Assembly: GCF_014656435.1 (NCBI RefSeq)
Contig: NZ_BNCK01000004.1
Coordinates: 186,001 to 250,000 of the forward strand
Origin: Thalassotalea marina
GTDB taxonomy: Bacteria; Pseudomonadota; Gammaproteobacteria; Enterobacterales; Alteromonadaceae
Direction: 5' to 3'
Length of the DNA: 64,000 nucleotides
Each line of letters begins with the position of its first letter. Position 1 is the stretch's first letter. The notes under the pieces are model-generated. The model saw only the letters and a program-made list of their open reading frames with translations, was not told the DNA's origin and made no database searches. This document shows positions 35,479 to 44,486 of this stretch, one piece after another. Both the position numbers and the translations under genes were made by a program.

Positions 35479-35811
35479 ATGGCCATAGAATTTAACCAAC
35501 AAATAATTGAAACAGACGGACAAGGTTATTTATTAGATCACACACAGTGGTCTGAAGAATTAGCGCCAATTTTAGCGCAAACTGACGATTTAACATTAAC
35601 AGAATCACACTGGGAAGTGATTCGTTTTGTTAGAGAGTTTTATTTAACTTACAACACTTCACCAGCAATTAGAGCGTTAACCAAAGCGATGAAAGCTGAG
35701 TTTGGTGAAGAGAAAGCAAGTAGTAGATATTTGTATCGATTATTTCCAGAGGGGCCTGCAAAACAGGCAACTAAATACGCAGGCTTACCAAAGCCTGCAC
35801 GCTGTATTTAG
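35479..35811 (+). CDS. tusE: TusE / DsrC-family sulfur carrier
   Basis: 110 residues. DsrC-family core ([46 protein letters not shown]) and C-terminal GLPKPARCI, whose penultimate Cys carries the persulfide handed from TusBCD to MnmA. All four genes are translationally close or overlapping, forming one operon behind the BI-1 terminator. Confidence 0.95.
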   Translation: MAIEFNQQIIETDGQGYLLDHTQWSEELAPILAQTDDLTLTESHWEVIRFVREFYLTYNTSPAIRALTKAMKAEFGEEKASSRYLYRLFPEGPAKQATKYAGLPKPARCI

Positions 35812-35828
35812 ATTACTTTTGTCTTACA

Positions 35829-36026
35829 TTAGGCTGTAATGTTAATGTTATGGCCACTATTACCAACAGGCGCTTGCGTGTTGATACTAGCAGACTGAAT
35901 TAAATTTAACGCCATTTGCCCTTCAATTTCTTGCTGATCCTTCGCTTTTTTAGCCGTTAGAACACCATGAGCAGAGCTTGTATTTGATTGCACTGCATCA
36001 GCAGCACTAGACAATGTGATAGACAT
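35829..36026 (-). CDS. YjfB-family small protein (putative motility protein)
   Basis: 65 residues. The mid-region EIEGQMALNLIQSA followed by a Pro/Gly tail ending HNINITA matches the YjfB pattern (ALxLLQ, G-x-NI-[DN]-[IV]). Members are annotated as putative motility proteins in Bacillus and gammaproteobacteria, with little experimental support. It lies alone, convergent with tusE, with an AGAGG-type ribosome site. No flagellar genes are in the window. Confidence 0.65.
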   Translation of the reverse strand: MSITLSSAADAVQSNTSSAHGVLTAKKAKDQQEIEGQMALNLIQSASINTQAPVGNSGHNINITA

Positions 36027-36320
36027 AAAACCTCTCTTTAAATAAGTACAACGTTTTCCTATCCAACCTTGTATCGACTAAAATTTAGTAGACTTTAATA
36101 ATACTAGCAAAATAATCTCATTTTTGTTGGTACAAGTTACCTTCTAAAAGAATAAAGTAGAAATCCCCACCAGCGTTAGCGCTGCCAGCCATATAAACAT
36201 TGTACTTGATTACAAAAACGTATGAGAAAAACAACATACCCTAGCTAGATAGCGACTATCCCTGTAAACTGCTTGTAAACTTTGCTATAACAAGGAGGTT
36301 AAAATAACAATAAAGAATAC

Positions 36321-39300
36321 ATGATAAAAAATACTTTTCCGCTCTCTCAACTCATTATTAAACGCTTTGCTCAAGTTTTTGTTTTTCTTTTTTTTCTTGC
36401 AGCTATAAGTGCAGCATTGTTTCCCACTCCTAAGTTAACTGGTGCCATATCACTTGTTGCATTGGTTATTAGTTTAATGAGTTGCCATTATGTTTTTAAA
36501 GCAAACCATTCCAACAGAATGGCCTTGTTTCTACGATATGTTTCTATAGCAATCGTAATGTCACTTATTTTGGGAATAAATGAATTGTTGGCTTTTCAAG
36601 CAATACCTCACTTGATCAATGGATTTATAGCTTTATTAACATTCATTTTTCTATTTATCGCGGTTGAAAGTTTTCCTCACATAAGTGACGAACTACCTAA
36701 TGATATGTCACTATCATCCTTACCCACACTTACCAGTGTGGTACTTTTGTTTTCATACTTAGTTATTGTTCCATCATTTGCTAACGGCACATTAAATTTA
36801 AATAATAATATTGCCTATTTTCAGTTAACTGCTGCAATACTGTTATTTATACGTGTACTGCTAATCGCATTAAGTACCAATAGTAGCGAATGGAAAAAAC
36901 TGTATGTGATTCTTGTTATTGCTTGTATTGGACTATTTATTGAAGGAGCCTCTAGCGCTAAGCTTTTTAGTTTACAAAGTGCTACTAACACACATTTAAC
37001 AGCAACCGGTACACTGTTAGCGGTAGCCGCTTTATTGTGCGCTTTAAGTCGATTAAGTGACAAGAACACATTACCCGAAACAAAATTCTTATCCAGTTTA
37101 GAAGGTGTATATACTGCAATTTGTACAGCAATCTTTGTTATTTGCCATATTGCTTCATTTGCACTTTCAAGTAGCGTTTTATCGTCAGAACTTTCCAATC
37201 ACGTTATCGTTGTGTTGTGGGTAGTTCTCGCTATTTGCTATTTGATTTATAGCCTATTCATCAATAATCGTCGTATTAAAACGCAGAGCATGTCGCTTGA
37301 GCGATATCAGCAAACTTATTTTCGCCAACGAAATGAGTTGCAAGACTTATCTGAGCAGTTTATCAATAGTGAAGAAAAAGCAATTGTCAGTGCGTCCAAT
37401 AATGCCATATTAACTTGCTCTGTTACGGGTAACATACTGTCGGCAAACCCTGCGGCAATTCAAATGTTTCAATCGCTTGAACAAGACTTGTTAGATACAA
37501 AGGTATCTAGATTGTTTGATCAGGAAGATGAATTACATTTTTTCTTTGATTATCAAAACAACCTAAATAAGCTCGAACGAGAAGATATCGGTATAACTAA
37601 AGAATCAATTGCAGTTCGAACCGACGGAAGCAAATTGCCAGTACAGGTAGAATTACAATGGGCACAACGAAAATTAGCACCTGTTATTGTTATTACCATT
37701 ATTAACCTAACAGACAGAAAACTTGCAGAAAGAAAAGCACTTGACCAAAAAGATCAGTTCTTAGCTAACATTTCTCACGAATTTAGAACTCCACTGACCA
37801 TTATTAATGGCTTACTTGACCAATACTTACTTAAGTCTTCTTCAGAGGAAGAACGACAAGATCTCACCACAGCCAAGAAAAATGGCTTAAGGTTGGTCAG
37901 AATGGTTGAGCAATTATTAGATCTTTCTCGCGTTACCGATAATCCGAGACTACATAAAGGCAATTTTAAGTTAACCACCCTACTCAAATTGCCTATCGAC
38001 TCTTTTAATAAACTAGCTTCACAAAACGAGCAGACATTTGTACACGATATTGCCCCCAACCTTTGGCTTACTTGTGACGCACAGGCTTTTGAAAAAATTG
38101 TTTTTAACTTGTTATCAAACGCCTTTAAATACACACCAAAAGGTGGAACGGTGTCCATCATCGCAAACCAAATTAACGACAACATTATGCTAGAGGTTAT
38201 AGATACTGGCATTGGTATCAGCGACCAAGCTCAGGCGACCATATTTGAGCGTTTTCAACGTGACGACAGTAACAAAGAGATAGCAACCTTTGGTGTTGGT
38301 ATTGGTTTGTCATTAGTAAGCGAATTGGTAAAAGCGCACCAATGGGATATCAATCTAACGAGTGCTGAAGGACACGGCAGTAAATTTAGCGTGGTCATGC
38401 CATTAGCGTCTCCCTCAAGTGAGGAAGACAATGCACCAGCAAGTTTATTAGCCCAAGATGTGTCTAGTTTATTGTCAAATAGTGCTGACAACATTAGCGA
38501 TAAAAAGAAAGAAAACAATTTAGTCGCGTTAGTTATTGAAGATAACAAAGACATGCAGACACATATTAAGCAGATCGTCGAACAAGAGTTCCATTGTATT
38601 GTTGCCGATGACGGAGAAACCGGTATCGATTTAGCCGTTAATTATTTACCCGATATCATAGTTTGTGACTTGATGTTGACCGGTATCGACGGGTTTGAAG
38701 TACTACAATATCTAAAACAACATGAAATGACTTCTCACATCCCAATCGTCATGTTAACTGCTCGTTCTGATCTTGATACTCGATTAACTGGCTTGTCATT
38801 GCATGCTGACGACTATATGAGTAAACCATTTAACTACCGAGAGTTGCTTACTCGTATGAATAACTTGCTCGTTAATAGAGAAGTGTTAAAACAAGCTTTT
38901 TATAGTGAATTTAAAGAAAAGATAAAAGCAAACCGTAAAACAGAAAGTCAAAGTAACACCCAACAGTTGGCAGAGTCGCCAGTAATCGATAAAACACCTG
39001 ATGAAAAGTTTTTAGAAAGATTAGAAATCATTATTGCTCAACATTACGTAGACCCTGCTTTAGACATCACTTCTTTATCACGCTTAATGGCAACGAGTGA
39101 ACGACAATTGCAGCGAAAAATGAAAATGTTGTTAGGCGTTTCACCTAGTAGCTACATTAAAGAATTTAGACTGGTTAAAGCAAAAGAATTGTTAGTTAGT
39201 GGTAATCAAGTTGGTAGAATTGCTCTTGATGTTGGATTTTCATCACAAACATACTTTGGTCGCTGCTTTAAAGAAGCTTTCCAATGTACGCCTAAACAAT

Positions 39301-39329
39301 TCCAGCAAGAACATCTTAAACAATTGTAA
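36321..39329 (+). CDS. Hybrid histidine kinase with receiver and AraC output domain
   Basis: A 1002-residue one-protein signalling chain. About eight to nine membrane helices (1-310) are followed by a coiled coil, a PAS domain (about 350-460), HisKA with NISHEFRTPL (His near 484), HATPase (NLLSNAFKYTPKGG, near 595), a receiver with VEDNKD-type start and phospho-Asp in VCDLML (near 783), and an AraC-type HTH pair (about 900-1000, SLSRLMATSERQLQRKM). The strong AAGGAGG lies 22 nt before the only possible ATG, an unusually long gap. The membrane sensor differs from the periplasmic propeller of Bacteroides hybrids. It overlaps the convergent propeller gene by 14 nt. Confidence 0.92.
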   Translation: MIKNTFPLSQLIIKRFAQVFVFLFFLAAISAALFPTPKLTGAISLVALVISLMSCHYVFKANHSNRMALFLRYVSIAIVMSLILGINELLAFQAIPHLINGFIALLTFIFLFIAVESFPHISDELPNDMSLSSLPTLTSVVLLFSYLVIVPSFANGTLNLNNNIAYFQLTAAILLFIRVLLIALSTNSSEWKKLYVILVIACIGLFIEGASSAKLFSLQSATNTHLTATGTLLAVAALLCALSRLSDKNTLPETKFLSSLEGVYTAICTAIFVICHIASFALSSSVLSSELSNHVIVVLWVVLAICYLIYSLFINNRRIKTQSMSLERYQQTYFRQRNELQDLSEQFINSEEKAIVSASNNAILTCSVTGNILSANPAAIQMFQSLEQDLLDTKVSRLFDQEDELHFFFDYQNNLNKLEREDIGITKESIAVRTDGSKLPVQVELQWAQRKLAPVIVITIINLTDRKLAERKALDQKDQFLANISHEFRTPLTIINGLLDQYLLKSSSEEERQDLTTAKKNGLRLVRMVEQLLDLSRVTDNPRLHKGNFKLTTLLKLPIDSFNKLASQNEQTFVHDIAPNLWLTCDAQAFEKIVFNLLSNAFKYTPKGGTVSIIANQINDNIMLEVIDTGIGISDQAQATIFERFQRDDSNKEIATFGVGIGLSLVSELVKAHQWDINLTSAEGHGSKFSVVMPLASPSSEEDNAPASLLAQDVSSLLSNSADNISDKKKENNLVALVIEDNKDMQTHIKQIVEQEFHCIVADDGETGIDLAVNYLPDIIVCDLMLTGIDGFEVLQYLKQHEMTSHIPIVMLTARSDLDTRLTGLSLHADDYMSKPFNYRELLTRMNNLLVNREVLKQAFYSEFKEKIKANRKTESQSNTQQLAESPVIDKTPDEKFLERLEIIIAQHYVDPALDITSLSRLMATSERQLQRKMKMLLGVSPSSYIKEFRLVKAKELLVSGNQVGRIALDVGFSSQTYFGRCFKEAFQCTPKQFQQEHLKQL

Positions 39330-42300
39330 AACTGGACGGTTTAACTATTTTAAGCTCTTGCTCTAATGCTTCTAAGGTTTGACATTGTAATATTTTGACC
39401 AGTGAAAATTTATCGCTTTTGTAACCTGTTACGCCAAGCCAATAGTTTTTTGAACGTTTCGATAATAGTTTTAACGCATGTTCTAAAATGACATTAACCT
39501 CGTCCCAAGCTAAAACGGTTGGGTTTTCTATATCAAACGGGAAAAAGCCAAAAGCCAAATTAATGGTTAAGTCCTGTGCTATTTCACTACTTCTATTAGC
39601 AATACGTTCACAAAGTTCGATGGCCTTTTGCTCATTTTCACTACCAATTAACGCAAAAGAATGGTCAGACAGCCTAACCACGACATCATCTTTATTGCGT
39701 GTATATTTTAAAAGCTCTACACAATCTAACAGATGATGCGCTTTAATTTCTTTTTCTGAAGATAACTGTACCATCACGACATATAGTCTTGGTAAAACAG
39801 TACGGTGAATTGGCAACAGGTTGTTATGTATTTGTGTCAGCAATTGCGACGCTTGTTCCATATAAATATCAAGATAACGTCGGCTTTTTGCATTAGTTAG
39901 GTTGTCTTTAATTGCCAGCTCTTCAAGCTGAGCATTGGCCAATTCTAACTGCTCGTTTTTTTCGACAAACTCTTGTGTTTTTTCTTCAACTTGACGAGCG
40001 AGTTCCTGCTGCCTTTGTTGTTCTATGGCGATTTTTCTATTAACTGTTCTTATGTATGAGAGTATCGCGATGACAATAAAAACAGCATAAAGTGTATAAG
40101 CCCACCAGGTATTCCAAGGTGCAGGAGCAATATAAACTTCAATTAATTGGGTTGGTTCACTCCAAACATTATCGCTGTTTTTGGCCTTAACAAATAATTG
40201 GTAACTGCCCGAAGGTAAATTTGTGTAGTTTGCTTTTCGTAAAGAGCCAGCATCAATCCAAGCCTTGTCAAAACCATTAAGTCGATACCGATACTGGGTT
40301 GATGCAGGATCATTGTAATTGAGACCAACAAATTCAAACGAAATTAATTGATCAGAATAATCAAAATTAACCTGCTTAATTTGTTCAATGGGTTGGTCAA
40401 AAGATAACGTCTGGTTTAACCGAGAAATACTAATAAGTTTAATCGTTGGCGCAGCATGATTTTTATTAATTTTATCTGGATCAACACGTGTAACACCATT
40501 GGCGCTACCAAAATACAATGTGTTGTCAGCATCGGTAAAATAGGCACCATGGTTATACTCAAGCTCGGTTAAGCCGTGGCTTATGCCAAAGTGCTTAAAG
40601 CTTCTTTCCATGGTGTCATAACGTGAGATCCCTTTATTGGTACTGATCCAAATGCCTGACTCTTTATCTTCAGCAATACCATAAACCGTCCGGCTTTTCA
40701 TACCATCAACAGCGTTAAAACGAATAAATTCATAATGTTCATCTTTTATCGCTTGTGCCGATAACATATTTAACCCTGCGGCTTGTGTACCCACCCACAA
40801 GTTTTGTTTACTGTCTTTAAACACTAACCAAGCTAAATCACTACTGATACTCGTCGCAATATTTTCGTTATGTTGTAGATGGATAAAACTGTTATCTTTT
40901 GGTGAAAATCGATTTAACCCACCGCCATAAGTTCCGAGCCACAAGAAACCTTGATTATCTTCAACAATTCGCATGACATGATTTGAACTTGGCCCAGATA
41001 ACACATTTTGGTCATTTTTATTATATCGTTTAAAGCCACCATCAGCTTCTAACCGATTAATGCCATTGTGGAATGTAGACACCCAAATGTCACCTGAACT
41101 TGTTTTAATAATATCGGTAATACTATTGGCGGAAATTGAACGGTTGTTTTTAGCATCATGCTGAAAGTGTTTAATTTCTGACGTTTGTAAATCTAGATAA
41201 TACAATCCCGACGAGCGAGTCCCTATCCATAAGTGTTGTTTTTCATACAAGATAGTCATCACCCGTAAATCAGATAATTGCTCAGGTAAATCAATTGTAG
41301 AAATCGTATTGCTATGTTTACCTAATTGATAAATGCCACCACTATATGTGCTAAACAATACTGCATCCTCATTTCTCGACGTAAAATCTGTGACCGTACT
41401 ATTGGTGAGTTCAGGATATTTCTGTGCATTAAACTGAGAAAACGTCGTTTGTTTAGGATCCCATCGATTAACCCCTGCTAACGTACCTATCCACATTAAT
41501 TCTTCACTGTCTTCAAACAAGGTCAGTATAAAATCGTTTTTTAAACTGTAAGGATTAGATGGGGAATGATGGTATTGCCAAAAGTTGTCGTTTTGATGAT
41601 CGTATATCATTAACCCTTTATCAGAAGCTATCCAGATTTGACCACGTTTATCTTGGATAATCGCTTCGATCGTATTACTCGATACACTTTTTGCATCTTC
41701 TGCATTAAACGCATAATGCACAATGTCATTTGTCGCCAAGTTAATTTTATGAAGTCCTAGATCAACAGTGCCTATCCACACACTGTTCTCGCTATCTTTG
41801 TATAACACGTTAATTAGTTTTAACTCGGTATCGCCAAAATGCAGCGGTATGTGTTTTACAAATTGACCATCCAGAGTGAAAGCACTGACACCACCACCCA
41901 GTGTTCCAACCCAAATTTCATTTGAATTGACTTGAACTATCGAATGAACCACTTTATGGCGTAGGCCGTTAGATTGGCCCAATCGAAATTTGATATGTTG
42001 AATTTGCCAGCTTTGGCTTGTACCAGACAAAATAGATATTCCATCTTCAGTACCCGCCCAAATTTTACCTTCGCTGTCTTCAAACAAGGCATTAACGTTA
42101 TTATGTGCAATGCTTGTTTGGCTACTTTGGTTAAATCGGTAAAAGTTACTTTGACTTGCGTTAAATAGATTAAGCCCACCTCCGCGCGTCGCTACCCATA
42201 GCCGCCCTATTTTATCAACCAAAACTCGGCTTACAACGTCAGCACCAATTGAGGTCGGATCTTCAGTTCTGTGGTGGTAACTTACAAACTGATAGCCATC

Positions 42301-42483
42301 ATAGCGATGTAATCCTTCTTGGGTGCCAAACCACATAAATCCATGTTGGTCTTGGGCAATACTGCGGACAAATTGATAAGACAGTGGGTTATCGTTACTA
42401 AAATTAGGTAATAGATTAAGATCTTTAGACAGCAGCGAAAATGAAACAAACCACAAAACCAACAAAAACCTACACTTTGTCAT
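39316..42483 (-). CDS. Two-component-type beta-propeller sensor with degenerate GGDEF domain
   Basis: 1055 residues. A Sec signal is followed by about 14 propeller repeats with the Reg_prop pattern WxGTxxGL (residues about 40-680), a Y_Y_Y immunoglobulin-like domain (YRYRLNGFDKAWIDAG), one transmembrane helix (near 785-805), a Gln/Glu-rich coiled coil and a C-terminal domain that begins DNLTNAKSRRYLD like a GGDEF domain. Where GGDEF should stand is RLSDHSF, and the metal and substrate residues are missing, so diguanylate cyclase activity is not expected. It most likely senses an extracytoplasmic sugar or peptide and signals by partner binding. Confidence 0.88.
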   Translation of the reverse strand: MTKCRFLLVLWFVSFSLLSKDLNLLPNFSNDNPLSYQFVRSIAQDQHGFMWFGTQEGLHRYDGYQFVSYHHRTEDPTSIGADVVSRVLVDKIGRLWVATRGGGLNLFNASQSNFYRFNQSSQTSIAHNNVNALFEDSEGKIWAGTEDGISILSGTSQSWQIQHIKFRLGQSNGLRHKVVHSIVQVNSNEIWVGTLGGGVSAFTLDGQFVKHIPLHFGDTELKLINVLYKDSENSVWIGTVDLGLHKINLATNDIVHYAFNAEDAKSVSSNTIEAIIQDKRGQIWIASDKGLMIYDHQNDNFWQYHHSPSNPYSLKNDFILTLFEDSEELMWIGTLAGVNRWDPKQTTFSQFNAQKYPELTNSTVTDFTSRNEDAVLFSTYSGGIYQLGKHSNTISTIDLPEQLSDLRVMTILYEKQHLWIGTRSSGLYYLDLQTSEIKHFQHDAKNNRSISANSITDIIKTSSGDIWVSTFHNGINRLEADGGFKRYNKNDQNVLSGPSSNHVMRIVEDNQGFLWLGTYGGGLNRFSPKDNSFIHLQHNENIATSISSDLAWLVFKDSKQNLWVGTQAAGLNMLSAQAIKDEHYEFIRFNAVDGMKSRTVYGIAEDKESGIWISTNKGISRYDTMERSFKHFGISHGLTELEYNHGAYFTDADNTLYFGSANGVTRVDPDKINKNHAAPTIKLISISRLNQTLSFDQPIEQIKQVNFDYSDQLISFEFVGLNYNDPASTQYRYRLNGFDKAWIDAGSLRKANYTNLPSGSYQLFVKAKNSDNVWSEPTQLIEVYIAPAPWNTWWAYTLYAVFIVIAILSYIRTVNRKIAIEQQRQQELARQVEEKTQEFVEKNEQLELANAQLEELAIKDNLTNAKSRRYLDIYMEQASQLLTQIHNNLLPIHRTVLPRLYVVMVQLSSEKEIKAHHLLDCVELLKYTRNKDDVVVRLSDHSFALIGSENEQKAIELCERIANRSSEIAQDLTINLAFGFFPFDIENPTVLAWDEVNVILEHALKLLSKRSKNYWLGVTGYKSDKFSLVKILQCQTLEALEQELKIVKPSSFTIV

Positions 42484-42537
42484 TTATTTCATTTCGCCTT
42501 TTATCAATACAACGAGACGATGTCTTCGTTTTTAAAA

Positions 42538-44262
42538 TTATTGTTGTTCAACCCAATGATTGACGGCTATGCCTTCACTTTGTGAAAAATCGACGCTGTT
42601 TTTCCAAATGAAGCCATCTACATCGACATTGTTTTTCCAAATAAAACCATCGGAAGCAAGTGAATTTTTCCAGATGAAGCCATCGGTAAACACCGCGTTT
42701 TTCCAGATAAAACCATCTGTTACTACCGAGTTTTTCCAGATAAAGCCATCAACATCAACACTATTCTTCCAAATGAATCCTGTACCATTTACCTGAGACT
42801 GGTCAACGTGCCAAACAAATGCATCACCTAACCCTTCAATGTAGTAATTGCCTTGTTCATCAATATTAGCAGGGCCATAGAAGTGTTGCTCACCAGCTAA
42901 GTCATGTGCAATGTTTAACTCTTGGTTAGCACAATCTGTTTTGCTGGATGTTAATGCCTGATAGGCATTGACCACGCCTGCTCCCTGCTGAAATACACTA
43001 TAAGCTAGCGAACCATCCGCATTAAAAGCCATTTTGGCCGAGTCCATAAGGCGACATTTAACTTGATCAGGTGATAGATTTGGTTCATTTTTTAGCAACA
43101 AAGCGACTACGCCAGAAACCACAGCGGCTGCTTGAGAAGTACCTGACATTTCAAAGTATCGTCCACCATCGTGGAATTCTGGGTGTTCAGTTACAATTTG
43201 GCTGTCAAACGACATTAAGCCTGCAATATGCCCACCCGGCGCTAAAATTTCTGGTTTAACAAAACCTTCAACAGTTGGCCCAGCAGAACTAAAAGTAGCG
43301 ACAACATCATCATTAGAGCTGGTTGTATAAGCGTCTGTCATGGCGCCAACGGTTATGATGTAAGGAACGTTACCAGGAACACCAATGGTCATTGGCTCTG
43401 GGCCACTATTACCCGCAGAAGCGACAACGACAATGCCGGCTTGCCAAGCTTTCATTACCGCAATATTTAATGGATCATCCCAATAAAATGATCGCACAGG
43501 GCCAGAAAAAGACATATTAAGTACGCGAAGATTGATTGCATCTTTGTACTCAACAGCCCAATCAATACCGCGGATCACATCTGCGTAAGTTGCTTTGCCT
43601 TCTTCGTCAAACGCTTTAATGCCAACAATGGCAGCATTTGGAGCTACACCATAGACATTACCTTGAATGTCGTAATCACTATTATTTGCAACACTCGCTA
43701 CGTGTGTACCATGACCATTGGACTCATCGTCATAATTATGAACGCTATTGTTCACCGCATCATAAGTGCCCCACGCTTTATCGTTACCATAAAGATCTAC
43801 CGATAAACCTGATAATTGGTCTAAACCAGTATCTAAAAAACCAATGGTGACATCATCGCCAAAATTATAGCTGGCATGCACATAATGAGCGTCTATCACT
43901 TTATTAACATCTGCAAGCGGTTGCCAACGCCTTTGTCCTTTGCGCCATCCTGGATTTCTAGCAATTTCAACTTCAAAGTTTGGTGTTACTTTTATCGGGA
44001 GTGCTTGTTTTAGTTTAGATAGTTCATTGTCGGTGAGATTGACCGCTAATGAACTAATAATAGGTAATTGATGTGTTGGCTCGACGGCTAATTCTTTTAA
44101 AGCCTTATTAAGTTGAGCTATTTCTGGTGTCGACACAATATATGACTTTTGTTCAGCCACTTTTATGGTTGTGTCATTAAGAATGAAAATCGACGTGCTT
44201 AAAACCGCACAAGCAGTTAATACAGTTGCTTTATTTGATTTTATAATTTTTACTAGAGACAT
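42538..44262 (-). CDS. Exported S8 (subtilisin-like) peptidase with six 11-residue WKNS repeats
   Basis: About 574 residues from ATG 44262, chosen over an upstream in-frame TTG because GGGGGAGG sits immediately before it. A signal-anchor-like N-terminus is followed by a propeptide-like region and the S8 domain with Asp in GFLDTG, His in GHGTHVA, oxyanion Asn in ASAGNSG and Ser in SGTSQAA. The C-terminus carries six tandem 11-residue repeats of GFIWKNS-type, ending QSEGIAVNHWVEQQ. The repeat has no Cys and is rich in Trp and Asn. It might be a cell-surface or self-association module. It is next to two more S8 genes. Confidence 0.92.
   Translation of the reverse strand: MSLVKIIKSNKATVLTACAVLSTSIFILNDTTIKVAEQKSYIVSTPEIAQLNKALKELAVEPTHQLPIISSLAVNLTDNELSKLKQALPIKVTPNFEVEIARNPGWRKGQRRWQPLADVNKVIDAHYVHASYNFGDDVTIGFLDTGLDQLSGLSVDLYGNDKAWGTYDAVNNSVHNYDDESNGHGTHVASVANNSDYDIQGNVYGVAPNAAIVGIKAFDEEGKATYADVIRGIDWAVEYKDAINLRVLNMSFSGPVRSFYWDDPLNIAVMKAWQAGIVVVASAGNSGPEPMTIGVPGNVPYIITVGAMTDAYTTSSNDDVVATFSSAGPTVEGFVKPEILAPGGHIAGLMSFDSQIVTEHPEFHDGGRYFEMSGTSQAAAVVSGVVALLLKNEPNLSPDQVKCRLMDSAKMAFNADGSLAYSVFQQGAGVVNAYQALTSSKTDCANQELNIAHDLAGEQHFYGPANIDEQGNYYIEGLGDAFVWHVDQSQVNGTGFIWKNSVDVDGFIWKNSVVTDGFIWKNAVFTDGFIWKNSLASDGFIWKNNVDVDGFIWKNSVDFSQSEGIAVNHWVEQQ
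42599..42796 (-). repeat. Six 33-bp tandem repeats encoding GFIWKNS units
   Basis: Six units of exactly 33 bp. The first ~20 bp of each (TTTTTCCARATRAARCCATC on the plus strand) are nearly fixed, and the last 13 bp vary. In protein: G-F-I-W-K-N-[SAN]-[VL] then three variable residues ending in Asp. Confidence 0.95.
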
Positions 44263-44486
44263 GGCCTCCCCCTGTTCTTTTAAACGATTGAGCAACTTAG
44301 ATTTTTAATAGTATTTAGTAGGCTCTGCGCAATCGAACACCTTGTCGAACAAGTGTTTGAATTCCTTACACCTTGGATTTTATGCCTAAAAATGTCAATT
44401 AAAAATTTACGATTTTGTTACAGTTTTTTACATACAGAAAAAGGTATCCAGCGTTAAATAACTGGATACCTTAGTTTTTTACTTAT

